Of a DNA stretch of 64,000 nt, positions 24,994 through 35,940 are shown piece after piece. The translations under genes were made by a program, and so were the position numbers. Under the pieces are notes generated by a model. That model was not told the DNA's origin, ran no database searches, and saw only the letters and a program-made list of their open reading frames with translations. The DNA lies in contig NC_064675.1 of NCBI RefSeq assembly GCF_023278565.1, positions 7,626,001-7,690,000 of the forward strand, read 5' to 3'. Each line of letters starts with the position of its first letter. Position 1 is the stretch's first letter. The stretch comes from Colletotrichum lupini (taxonomy: Eukaryota > Ascomycota > Sordariomycetes > Glomerellales > Glomerellaceae).

Positions 24994-26310
24994 AGCATGG
25001 GGGAGTTCGCCAAGCTCAAATAGCCTACCCGGCCGGGATGTTGCTTACGCGCCGGAGAACCGCCCGATCATTGCACCGAGCCCGAGTCGCCGATGTTCGG
25101 TCCGCACAGAACCGCGACCGAAAGTGAAAGTTCTGGGAGACGAACTGAGGAAAAGGCGCCGTTGGCAAGGGGGGAAGAGGAAATAACAGCGAACGGAAGA
25201 GACAGTCCAAGCGAAGGCTGGGACAACCCCGAGCCAGTACCGACATATTGGACTGGTCACTCACCCTGACGGCGTTACGCATACCTCGATTAGATACAGC
25301 GCGATGAAAGCATCGAACCAGTACGCATGACCGGACTGGATGGTTGGCTAGGGACATTTGCACGGCACACATGCACTCGGAGACATTTGCCGAGATACAG
25401 CGAAGAAGGGAGTTCAGACATCCAGTGCAGCGAGGTTGGCCCCTCGACGAAGAATTTTTGGTCCAGGCCAAGCCCGACGTTATCTGTGATCGTGGAGTTC
25501 CCATCCGCCATCAAACGTCGAAGAGGGGATCTCTTCCCTCTGTATGGTGGGATTTTCGGCAGCCGGTCTCGGAAAATCCTCCGGACAATTTTCCTTCCCC
25601 AACTCCCGGAGGAGCCACCTCAAATCGAGTGGGTTTTGGGGTGCAATTGGCGGGCAATGGTGGGGTATCATCGCGGGGCAGCGCGACACGATGAATGGAG
25701 GGCGGGTGAGTGTAAGAAAGTGACGAAGAAGGATGCGAGCTCGACAGGCTTACAGCAGAGATAATTGAACGGCAATCACGACAATAACGGATTCGATTTC
25801 GAGAAACATGCTCTTTCTTATGCAGTCCCTTTACGAACACAGCCATCTGCGACGGACGGACGGATGAGGGAAGGAAGTCAATGGCGCAAGATTGTGGAAG
25901 AATCGAATGAGAGGGCCATCATTTGCTTCCAACAAGCGCCTAGCCTCGAGCAAGGGTCCTGCCCCCATCTAGCTCCCATGGGCAGACATTGCGGCGCGAC
26001 ATAAGCCCCTCCTCGACCGAGCTGGGAGGTGCCCCTCACTCAAGGATGGATGTCCTACGCTCCACGCGCAGCGCCGCGACAAACGAGATGGTGGGGGGTT
26101 TCGGGAGAAGCTCTGAAAATGGTCAGGGTATTTCATCCGGCGCGGTTCCCTCTGCCCGTTGTGAGCAGCGTCCGAACCTTTCTCCTCTTCCTCCTTCTCT
26201 TCCTCTTCTCTCGTGCCATCCGAACACTTCCTGTAATCAAATCACGGTCGTATCTCGAGTAGCCAGACGAATCTACAAGACAGCTCTTCACTCACACTCA
26301 ACTACCCATC
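24994..26310. other. Intergenic stretch upstream of the alcohol dehydrogenase gene
   Basis: Several short frames on both strands without recognisable motifs. The last 150 bases before 26311 are pyrimidine-rich on the + strand (CTCTTCCTCC tracts), typical of a fungal core promoter. Confidence 0.5.
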
Positions 26311-27502
26311 ATGTCGATTCCCGAGAAGTTCACCGGCTTCCAGGTCAATAGTGCCGAGACCTGGCAAGACTTCAAGAAGCAGGAGTTTGACCCCAAGCCG
26401 TTTGGTGACTACGACGTCGATATTAAGATTGAGTGCTGCGGTGTTTGTGCCAGTGATGTTCACACCATCAAGGGTGACTGGGGTGCTCAGCCCTACCCTC
26501 TGGCGGTTGGTCACGGTGAGTCCATGTGTCTACTGCGTAGTTGTGACCTGCTGGCTAACTCCGCTATGTCTAGAAATCGTCGGAAAGGCTTTGAGAGTCG
26601 GCTCCAAGGTCACCAAAATCAAGGAGGGCTCGCGTGTTGGTGTTGGAGCTCAATCCTACGCCTGCCTCGAGTGCCGCCAGTGCAAGAACGACAACGAGAC
26701 ATACTGCAAGCACCAGCTCGACACCTACGGCTCTACATTCCCCGACTCCGGCGCCATCTCCCAGGGCGGATACTCCTCCCACGTCCGCACACACGAGCAC
26801 TGGTACGTGTGTTTGCTACTCTCGAAATGAGATGCATGCTAATCAAGTAACAGGGTTTTCCCCATCCCCGAAGCCCTCCCCAGCACCATCGCTGCTCCTA
26901 TGCTCTGCGCTGGCCTGACAGCTTACAGCCCTCTGATCAGAAACGGATGTGGCCCTGGCAAGAAGGTCGGCATTGTCGGCATTGGCGGCATCGGTCACTT
27001 TGGTGTCATGTTCGCCAAGGCTCTGGGTGCTGAGGTCTGGGCCATTTCCCGTTCGCGATCCAAGGAGGCGGACTCTTTGAAGATGGGTGCCGATGGCTAC
27101 CTGGCGAGCGGCGAGAAGGGTTGGAACGAGCCCCACAAGATGACTTTCGACCTCATTCTTAACACGGCCAACTCATTCGAGGGCTTCGACCTCTCTGCCT
27201 ACCTTAGCCTTCTCGACGTCCACGGCAAGTGGGTGTCTGTCGGTCTCCCCGGTGGTGGTGGCATCACTGTTCGCAACCAGGACTTCCTCCCCAACGGCTG
27301 CTTCATTGGCAGCTCCCACTTGGGTAGCAGACGCGAGACGCTGGAGATGTTGCAGCTTGCTGCCGACAAGGGCATCAAGACATGGGTGCAGGAGGTTCCC
27401 ATCAGCGCCGATGGTTTGAGGTCGGCGATGAACGGCATTGAGGATTCCAGTGTCCGCTACAGATACTGCCTGACCAACTACGAGGAGGCATTTGGCCAGT
27501 AG
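26311..27502 (+). CDS. Zinc-dependent NADP alcohol dehydrogenase (ADH6/cinnamyl alcohol dehydrogenase type), 360 aa
   Basis: Three exons: 26311-26515, 26574-26802 and 26854-27502; introns of 58 and 51 nt. It belongs to the medium-chain dehydrogenase/reductase family. Catalytic zinc ligands are visible: Cys46 (CGVCASD), His68-Glu69 (VGHE, split by intron 1) and Cys163 (MLCAGLTAYSPL). The structural zinc lobe has Cys99, 102, 105 and 113. The Rossmann motif GIVGIGGIGH is at about 184-193, and the SRSRSKE stretch after the second strand suits NADP(H). Length equals yeast Adh6 (360 aa). Expected role: cytosolic NADPH-dependent reduction of a broad range of aldehydes (aromatic and aliphatic) to alcohols. 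Confidence 0.92.
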
Positions 27503-28114
27503 GCATAAGGGCTGCATGGGTGCGATGTGAATAGCGAAGTAGAAGAATACCATTTAATGACCATCTACAATTGCGTATCAGTTGGATCTCTATATCGGAG
27601 GACGCACTCATCACATCAGTGAATTATCAAATGTCCCTGCTTCATCATGTGTCAGTGTCGCGGCAGAATGCGACCTAATGGAAGAGTTCCGTCATTCCGG
27701 ATGCTCATTTTCCGGGCGCATTTGTAAGTTATTCCCTTTCATCTTCTTTTGCTGGGTACCCAAACAGCCCGGTGTGCCCGGCGCGACCGGTGCGATCGCC
27801 GGTCATCGGCAACACAAACAAGGTTCCGCGGGGAGAGACAATGACCGACAGGGGTCTGAGGAGCTCAGCCATTGCGGCTGTGTGCGGTGACATCCCAAGC
27901 CGCCCGAGGAGACCGGGGTCTCGGCAAGGTGACATGACTGATCTGATCGATTGATCTGGGGAAAACGTCTAGCGTCTTCAATCCAACTTCGTCCATCAAC
28001 CACATTTTTTGTTTTATCCAAAAGCTCTTCATTCGTTACACTGGGGAATCCGCCGGACGGCAGTGGATGATGCTGTGTTTGGGTTGAGAGGAAACAGAGA
28101 GAAACATTGACATC
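27503..28114. other. Intergenic stretch
   Basis: 3' UTR of the alcohol dehydrogenase gene and promoter of the WD40-like gene; no other gene seen. Confidence 0.5.
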
Positions 28115-29359
28115 ATGAGCGCTTACCTGGACGCCAGCAATGGCCCGCCGGCGGATGATTCGATGCCCAGCTATGAGGAGGCGGTCGCCGGGGGGTGCGT
28201 TTTCTTTGCTTGACATTTACGCGCATGATTCGCAACAATTCAACATCACTCAAGATATGCATAGATAACTGACCATATTTACAGCGCGCAGCGGAATGCA
28301 GTGAGGACACACTCCGTCTCGGGATCAATACAATCCCTCAACCTTCACGACGGCACCCTCCCACCATCAATTCTGCGCCTCAAGCACCTCGGCCGCGCAA
28401 TCTGCCTCAACGGCCCCGTCACCTCCATCGCCATCAGTCCAAAAGGCTACGTCGCCACATCGCAAGACAACTCGGGCACCGCGCTTCCCTCGAGCACCAA
28501 GATCTGGGACTTTCCCCAGAAGCCCGGCGCCGTGGGCGCGCGCCTCGTGCCGTCAGACATCAGCAGCGACGCGCCTGTGGTCGTCTTCAGCCCGGATGGA
28601 AAACTGACGGCGGTGGTGGAGAAGGATGCAGGATGGAAGCGGGAGTGGCGGGTGAAGCTCCGCGCCGGGGAGGAAGGGCGAGGGGTGCGGTGCGCGTTGA
28701 ACGGTGTCGGGCATCCCGCGGCGTTTAGCCCCGACGGGAAGAAGTTTGCGGCGGCGGATCCGTTGGGCGTTGTTGTTGTGTTTGAGGCGGCGACGAGTCC
28801 GCCGGGGATGCCACCTACGAAGAAGGTGGCGGGTGTGATGAACCATGCTGCGCCGACGCATGTTCTCTTTATGCCGAACGGTGCGGACCTCGTGACGCTG
28901 TCGAGGGACGGGACGGTGAGGATATCGGAGGCCAAGACGGGGAGGACGCTACGGCGGATGGAGGTGGATGGGGTTGTGACGGGGACGGGGACGGGGGCGC
29001 GGGCGTTGGGGGCGTCGCCGGATGGGAGGGTGGTTGTGTCGGTGTGGGCGAGGGCCGTGTATGTGTGGGAGCACGAGGCTGGGCGGGTATCGAGCTGGGA
29101 GATGAACAAAGTGCGGAACAACGAGGGGTGGCCGCTGGCGGTGTCGCCGGATTGTCGGTTCCTGGCGTGTCGGACAGAGGAGGGGATGGATATCTCGGAT
29201 GTGTACTCTGGACAGGTTCTGGCTGAAGTGACGACCGCGGTGGGGATTGATGGGCTAGTGACGGCGGCGGCCTTTTCGATGGATGGGAAGATGATGGCTG
29301 TTGGGAGGCATAGTGGTGTTGTTGATGTGTGGAACTTGGCGCCCTATGAAGGATTATGA
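28115..29359 (+). CDS. WD40-like repeat protein with N-terminal PSYEEA motif, 384 aa
   Basis: Exon 1 is 28115-28194 and exon 2 is 28285-29359; the intron is 90 nt (GTGCGT, ACAG). Exon 1 encodes a 26-residue head ending MPSYEEAVAGG, a motif of the P-x-Y-E-E-A kind seen in many fungal membrane-trafficking and ubiquitin-ligase-binding proteins. The rest is a degenerate propeller: repeated FSPDGK, FSPDGKK, LSRDGTVRI, ASPDGRVVVSVWARAVYVWEH, VSPDCRFLACR and FSMDGKMMAVGRHSGVVDVWN elements fit about six to seven WD40 blades. The far C-terminus (NLAPYEGL) closes the last blade. Codon use in exon 2 is unusually GC-rich at third positions. No catalytic motif; likely a scaffold. Function unknown. Confidence 0.75.
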
Positions 29360-30689
29360 TGATGGGAGTTTGTATTTTGTCTTAATCTGTCTATGACGGT
29401 GCGGGAGGGAATGTTTTTCTGTTGGATTCATGTGGGAATAGCGATGAATCAGGCAAAAGTGCTATCTTCATGTTCAAAAGTTACGGGAAACAAGGGAGAT
29501 TACATATACAGATGTTGATTCAGGCATCTCATAAACCTATCTCAGGGAGCATAGTACGGAGCCTCAACCCAGAGGTATTGGTCTCATGACTTATCACCAG
29601 GGCATTGGACTTCATCTAGAAACCCCCAAAGGCGTTTCGCCGAAAAGCAGTGACCAAATTGGACTCGCTGACGTATTTTGCATTATGTCGTCTCTTATTG
29701 TAGAAGTCAATCGGGACGGGATCTCCTAGTTCGGACGAATACGGTTGGATTGTTATCAGCATCTCTGGTTATTTCATTCATTGAAGGGATGGTATTTTTG
29801 TCATGAATACCACTTGATAGTTCGTCAATCGTCTTATGAAACTGGAAATCGAAAAGAGCTCCCAGAACGAAGGCAACGTAAATGAATTTCAAATATCATG
29901 CCTGGGCTGCATGTTTAGTTTGAGAGAATAGGAAGGTAAACATACTTCCTGCTTTCGATTAGGCTGTAAGCCGTGTGCTCGCGTGACTCTGTCCGCGACC
30001 AGCCGAGCACAAACACGTCCAGTGCCGTCTGAGCGAACAAAGGTTGCGGAGGTGACAAATGGAGTCATAAGTCGAGGCTTGATGACCAATGTTTGGATAT
30101 TGAGCCACCTGCCCCAAAGTCTGTTCATTGCGCCCAACGCTCCCTATTGTAATCACGCCTTTGTGTGCATTATGGCCTTTGCTGGTCGTAAGAGCCGAAG
30201 CTGATATCAATGGCATTTCAAAACGCGAATATATGCTAAGTCTTGACGCCGTAATAGAACATCGCGTTTCATCTCAACCCTTATGTAACTCATCTCATGA
30301 TCAAATTCATTCCAGATATTGAATGAGTTGCCTTAGTGAGTGAGTCCCTTACATGAGTGAGTGAGTGAGTGAGTGAGGATGAGAACTCGGCGATTACGAT
30401 TGAGAAATGGCCCAAGCTTTTCGACCGTGCCCCTCATCCCAAAAGGGGATAGTGCGGGGTCCAAGGCTCGCGCAACATTTCAGAGTCAGTCTGGTAGGTA
30501 GGTGCGACTCACAGTTGGCAGTGGCAGTTGCCCTGGGCAGTGGGGGACGTACCTCACCGTGGGCGCAATTGCACACCGTGCCGCCTGACTCCCTTCCCCG
30601 AGAAAGTCGGCATCTCAAGTTTCCATTCTTTCTTTTCCTCTCTCCCTCCTCTCCGCCTCTCCTCTCGACACACAGCAAACAAACACATC
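29360..30689. other. Intergenic stretch with a TGAG microsatellite
   Basis: Contains the 3' UTR of the WD40-like gene and the promoter of the methionyl-tRNA synthetase gene. Apart from the microsatellite at 30354 nothing coding is supported. Confidence 0.5.
30354..30377. repeat. (TGAG)n microsatellite
   Basis: Six tandem TGAG units, with shorter GAGT runs just upstream (30334-30344), about 310 bases before the methionyl-tRNA synthetase start. Confidence 0.9.
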
Positions 30690-32843
30690 ATGGCGCCGAA
30701 TCCCATTCTGCCCGTCAAGGGCAAGAACAATGTTCTAATTACCTCCGCCCTGCCCTACGTCAACAACGTTCCTCATCTCGGAAACATCATTGGCAGTGTT
30801 CTGTCTGCCGATGTCTTTGCGCGGTACTCCCGTGCTCGCGGAAACCCCACCATCTACAGTATGTTGCGACTACCTCTCTCCCTTGAGTGTCTCCCAATGC
30901 CCAATCCCGGCTGACCCTTTCTACTACAGTCTGCGGCTCCGACGAGTATGGCACTGCGACCGAGACCAAGGCCCTTGAGGAGGGCGTAACCCCATCCGAG
31001 CTGTGCGCAAAGTACCATGCCCTCCACAAGGGCATCTACGACTACTTTGATATCTCGTTCGATATCTTCGGCCGAACCCCGACCGCCCAACAGACCGAGA
31101 TTGTCCAGGACATCTTTACCAAGCTATGGAAGAACGGATACATTGAGGAGCGCGAGACCGTTCAGCCTTTCTGCCCTGTCGAGGCCCACCAGTCTTTCCT
31201 CGCTGATCGATTCGTCGAGGGTGTCTGCTCTATCTGCGCCTACGATGGTGCTAGAGGCGACCAGTGTGACAAGTGCGGTAACCTTCTCGATCCTCTCGAG
31301 CCCGAACCCGAAGCAAACGCTTCTGCCGATGACGATGTTGCTGCCAAGCCCACTGGCTTCTTGATCAAGCCCCGTTGCAAGCTCGACGGAGCTACCCCGG
31401 AGAAGCGCAAGACAAAGCACTTGTTCCTCAGACTCGATGCTCTCAAGGACGATCTGGTCAAGTGGTTCAAGGAGTCTAGCAAAAAGGGCGCATGGAGCAA
31501 TAATGCCGAGCAGATTACCCAAGCCTGGATCGACAAGGGCCTTAAGCCCCGTGGTATCACCAGAGATCTTAAGTGGGGTGTCCCGATCCCGACTCACGAG
31601 GTCGGAGAGGACTACGCAAGAAAGGTCTTTTACGTCTGGTTCGACGCCTGCATCGGATACGTCTCCATCACCAAGAACTACACCGACGGCGACAACCTCG
31701 AAGGCAAGAACTGGGAGCAGTGGTGGAAGAACCCCGATGACGTGAAGCTGTACCAATTCATGGGCAAGGACAACGTTCAATTCCATACCATCATCTTCCC
31801 TGGATCTCAGCTCGGCACCGGCGAGAACTGGACTAAACTGCACAAGATCTCCACTACCGAGTATCTTAACTACGAGGGTGGCAAATTCAGCAAGTCGAGA
31901 GGTGTCGGTGTCTTTGGCAATCAGGTTCAACAGACTGGTGTGCCCGTCGATGTCTGGAGATACTACTTGCTGTCTCGCCGCCCCGAGACTTCCGATTCTG
32001 AGTTCATGTGGCAGGAGATGGTTGACGGCAACAACAACGAGCTCCTCAAGAACCTCGGCAACTTCTGCCAGAGAGTCAACAAGTTCTGCCAGGCCAAAAC
32101 CGAAGGCGCGGTTCCCGACTACACCAAATACACTGATGACTACCTGAAGAAGCACATCGACGAGGTCAACACCCTGCTCAAGGAGTACATCAACAACATG
32201 GAGGCCACCAAGATGAGAGCTGGTCTTCAGACCATCATGTCTATTTCTGCGTATGCCAACCATTTATCTCCCCCGTTATTTCGTGACGTGAGCTAATAAT
32301 ATCGATAGCCTCGGCAACAAGCTGCTCCAGGACAACAAGCTCGACAACAGACTTCTTACCGAGGAGCCTGACCGCTGCGCTGCCGTTGTCGGTCTCGCGC
32401 TCAACCAGATCGACCTTTTGGCCTCTCTCGTCGCTCCTTACCTGCCCAACACCTCGACTGCTATCCTCAAGCAGCTCGGCGTCGAGCCCAAGCCGTTCAT
32501 CCCCGACACCTGGGTCACTGATGCCATCAAGCCCGGTCACAAGCTTGGAACCCCCGAGCATCTCTTCACCCAGATTGCGGCATCCAAGATTGAGGAGTGG
32601 AAGGACGCCTTTGGCGGCGAGGAAGTCAGAAAGCAAAAGGAGGAGGCGGCGGCCAAGGCCGCTGCCAAGAAGGCGGCAAAGGACGCCGAGAAGGCCCGTA
32701 AGAAGGCCAAGAAGGAGGCGGAAAAGGCCAAGGCGGCCGGAGCTGGAGCGTCGGTGGAGTCTACCGAGAAGAAGGCCGAGGCTGACCCGGCCATCGAGGC
32801 GGTAACAGAGGCCATCTCCAAGACGGATGTCCACACATCGTAG
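30690..32843 (+). CDS. Cytosolic methionyl-tRNA synthetase, 674 aa
   Basis: Three exons: 30690-30858, 30930-32250 and 32309-32843; introns of 71 and 58 nt. Class I synthetase that charges tRNA-Met. The HIGH-type motif is HLGN at residues 29-32 within [21 protein letters not shown], and the KMSKS-type loop is KFSKS at about 375-379. A cysteine-rich insert ([26 protein letters not shown], from about residue 138) is the zinc-knuckle region. The anticodon-binding helical domain follows ([37 protein letters not shown]). The last 70 residues are a Lys/Ala/Glu-rich tail likely to form a basic helix that binds tRNA. It begins directly with the catalytic domain, lacking the N-terminal GST-like domain with which yeast Mes1 binds Arc1. 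Confidence 0.95.
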
Positions 32844-34275
32844 AGTAGAGTAAGACGAGTAGGCGTTTCATGATTATTGGCGTTGTAGAGAGGCTATGGT
32901 TGCAGCGGATGATTGATGAGTTGCTTGCTAGGCATGAGAGATAGATGTCAACCATTGTCTCTGGAAGAATCACAAAGTGTTTCCGTGGTCCATTTGATAT
33001 TCATCGTCGTCCATGTCCTCTGTGGCCTGATTATTGGAGACTACCTCCCTGTGTGTCTTGTAATGCTATAGTCTGTGTATCAAACGGAATGTTGACTTCC
33101 TCTATTCTGCTGCGTAGTTCCACCCCACTGCCCTGGAGGATCGTTAGGGGGCCTAGTCCATTGGGCTCCTCGTTTCCTTGATCAGGTCTATGACAAGCAA
33201 TCAAGTCAAAAAACACGTAAATGACGGTTGACGAAGATAAGGGAATGATAATCATTTCAACAATATCAGATCATGGACGTTGAGGACACGTGACTATTAC
33301 CTTGTCGAGGGTAAAGTGAACTCACAGGGTAAGAAGGTACGACCCAGACTGTCACCTTCCTTCCATCCCGTCTAATAGAATTCTACGTATCCCAGGCCCA
33401 CCATCACCTGACCGGGCACCCTCTGCCTCGCTGCTGCCTCACGTGAGGCCATCTACGTACCTATCTTACCTACCACGGTAGGTACTTATACCCTCCCAAC
33501 GTCTAATTCTGTCACCAGCACAGCAGCGCCCGTCTAGGTCGGCGAGGTCAGGTCAAGCTGTGTGCGAGGTGGTCGAATGGTTAAAATAAAAACAAATACT
33601 CCCATGAAGTCAGAGTTCGGGTTGACAGAGGGGCGCGCTGTTCGAGTCCGGGCAGGGGCGTGAATCATAAGGTCAGTATTCCCCCTCTATTCCTTTCTTT
33701 TTTGGCTCTTTTTAGCACTTAATACCTCTTTATACTCTTTCATTTTAGTTTTGTTTGGTGAATTAATAGTTTAATTGACCGCGTTCTTGTTTATTGTCTA
33801 CAATATGCCAGCCTTCTCACGACTCCTACCTGTATGAAATCATTTGAGAGCCCCTCGATCGCCTGGCCAGCCACGCTTTTCAGGCGAGATTGTGTACGCG
33901 ATAACATTTTCGGAGCATGAGCTGACGGGCCTATTTAAATCTTTGCTTGCGTTGTTACACCTCAGTGCGGTATGTAGCATGCAATCACTTTCATTTCCTA
34001 TTACTTACTCTGCAGCTTCCATGACTTGTTCAGTTCTTTTGTTGCCGCACCTGCGACTCTCACTTTTTGCGTCTGGTTTTCAGCAGAGGGCACACTCGAA
34101 TGAAAGACTCTGCATCAGGGTAATGAGACCATGATTGACGAGAGATCAGGCTGGGGACCACATGGAGCTGATAGACAAGGCACGGATATCTACAAAACAT
34201 CACGGAGAAGACGATACGTTCATCCGAGCTCGTTCGCTAATAGACTGATATCTTCTAATTACTACAAGTAAGCCA
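32844..34275. other. Intergenic stretch with a tRNA-like segment
   Basis: Between convergent genes, so both 3' UTRs lie here. It contains repeats of TACCTA/TAGGTA at about 33456-33490 and a tRNA-like box A/box B segment near 33562. No protein-coding gene is supported. Confidence 0.5.
33562..33660 (+). other. tRNA-like relic with box A and box B
   Basis: TGGTCGAATGG resembles the internal Pol III box A (D-arm), and GTTCGAGTCC about 60 bases further on resembles box B (T-arm). T-rich runs that could end Pol III transcription follow within about 60 bases. However, I cannot pair a 7-bp acceptor stem, the T-stem has mismatches, and no anticodon arm is clear. More likely a decayed tRNA or tRNA-derived element than a working gene. 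Confidence 0.25.
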
Positions 34276-35839
34276 TTACTCGACGTTCTCAATGCCCCTC
34301 TTGCACTTGACAGGGCCGCCCTCGGGAGGGTACACCACGAGACGGTCGATATCAGCACCCTTAAAGTCAAAGCCGTTCCACAACCCACCAATAGTGATAG
34401 TGTTGTTCGCGTTCTTCTCCAGAGTCAACTGCAAGGGCGTGGAAAGGATAATGCCCTTGTGGCTATCACGCTGGAAAAGCGTCTCAACCTGCTGCTCGTT
34501 GCCGTTCACCACGACAGAAGCTACACGACGAAGCTGCCACTTTCCGCCGATACGGTCGGGATTGCCGCCAGGCTGGTCGCCGAAACCCATGTCGTCCGTG
34601 TTCTGGTAGTAAAACGACACCCACTGCGGCTCGCCGGCGCCCTGAATGCCGGTGAAGGTAACGGTGCTGTCGTTGCCGTAGATGCCCGTCACGATGGAGC
34701 CGCCGCTGGCAAAGGTGGCTTCCTGCTTGAAAGCTGCGCCGGCCGTGGTGGCGGAGTCGTGGGCGTAGTAAGGTGTGCCTTCAATGGGGGTGACGACGCC
34801 CGTCTTGACGTCGAGGTCGTAGACGTCGTGCCATTCTACGTGGACAGACTTCTTTTCGTCGTCGATGACGAGGGGCAACCAGATGTAGCGGCTCTCCCAA
34901 AGGGAGTTGGAGTCCCACTGGTCGCCGAGGTAGAGGTACGTCGTGACCTCGGAGCCCTCGATCTTGAGGGAGAAGCCGGACTGGGAGTTGTACGTTCGGG
35001 TGTATGCGTCAGAAACAAAGAAGGGCTGGGACCAGGGGCCGGCGAGTGAGTCGGCGCGGAAGGCGACAACGTTGTTGGGGCGGTAGCCCGTCTTGTGTGA
35101 CATGAGGGCGTAGTAGCTCTTATCGGTCTGGATAATGGTCGGGGCCTCGAGGTCGTACTTGTCGAAGCGGTGGACGACCTCGGTCACGTTTGTGATGTCT
35201 TCGTTGAAGGCCGAAATGTAGACGTCGCGGCCTTCGCGGCGGTCGCCGTTGGAGTACAGCGAGTAGGAGCGGCCGTCCTTGTAGTCGGTGAAGATGCCAA
35301 AGTCCTGAGACCAGTTGCCAAGGGGCGCGGTGGCGTCGACAAAGGTGTAGGGGCCAGAGATATTGGGCGAGGTGGCCAGGCCTTGGAGGAGGAGGCCGTA
35401 CGTCGAGTTGTCGGCGTGCCACCACATCTGGAACGAGTTAGTCGCGCTGGAAGCCAGATTTCGTCTCGAATCCAAGGTTAAAACCTACATGGTACTCTTT
35501 GGTGGGCTCGCTGTAGACGACCTTGGGGCGTTGGATAATCATGTTGGTCGAGATGTACGGATGGCCCTCAATAGGCTCGAGCGCCTTTCCGTGGAACTCC
35601 CACGTCGCGAGGTCATCGGAGCTGTAGACGGAGACACCACCGCCTTCCTCCTGGCCCTCGATCTTGTACTCGCCGAACCAGAAGAACTTGCCCGTGTCCT
35701 TGTCGAGCGTGACACCGCCGGCGTGGGCGTTAACGAGATTCCCCTCGTTGTCACGCCATCTGCCGCCAGGGACAATCCACTTGGCGGCGGCGAGGGAGGC
35801 GAGCAAGAGGCCGGACGAGAAGATTTTTGCGAGCGCCAT
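34276..35839 (-). CDS. Secreted GH43 exo-beta-1,3-galactanase-like enzyme with CBM35-like domain, 500 aa
   Basis: Two minus-strand exons, 35839-35489 and 35427-34276, joined across a 61-nt intron (GTAGGT, CTAAC branch, CCAG). A signal peptide (about MALAKIFSSGLLLASLAAA) precedes a five-bladed propeller module with motifs such as RWRDNEGNLVNAHAGGV, FWFGEYK, ISTNMIIQRPKVVY, MWWHADN, DYDLEAPTII-like FDKYDLEAPTIIQ and WLPLVIDD. The C-terminal 130 residues (from about AHDSATTAGAAFKQEATFAS to DFKGADIDRLVVYP) look like a carbohydrate-binding module of family 35. A GH43 plus CBM35 layout with these motifs fits exo-beta-1,3-galactanases acting on arabinogalactan side chains. Substrate is inferred from family resemblance only. 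An upstream in-frame Met at 35878 would spoil the signal peptide. Confidence 0.82.
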
Positions 35840-35932
35840 GTTAGGAGAGGATTGATGCTGGGACGAGAACGGTCTCAAGGTCTCGGTCTCTCTACCATTC
35901 TCCAGACTGCGGAATTACAATGCGACTCAAGG

Positions 35933-35940
35933 TATTTATA
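35933..35940 (-). promoter_or_regulatory. TATA box of the GH43 gene
   Basis: Minus-strand TATAAATA about 95-100 bases before the start codon, a usual TATA-to-ATG distance for fungal genes with short leaders. Confidence 0.45.

Noticed and set aside
30326..30377. Regularly spaced GAGT/TGAG repeats as a CRISPR-like array
   Set aside because: Simple 4-bp microsatellite without spacers, in a eukaryotic nuclear genome.
31124..32263. 379-codon minus-strand open frame
   Set aside because: Antisense shadow of methionyl-tRNA synthetase exon 2.
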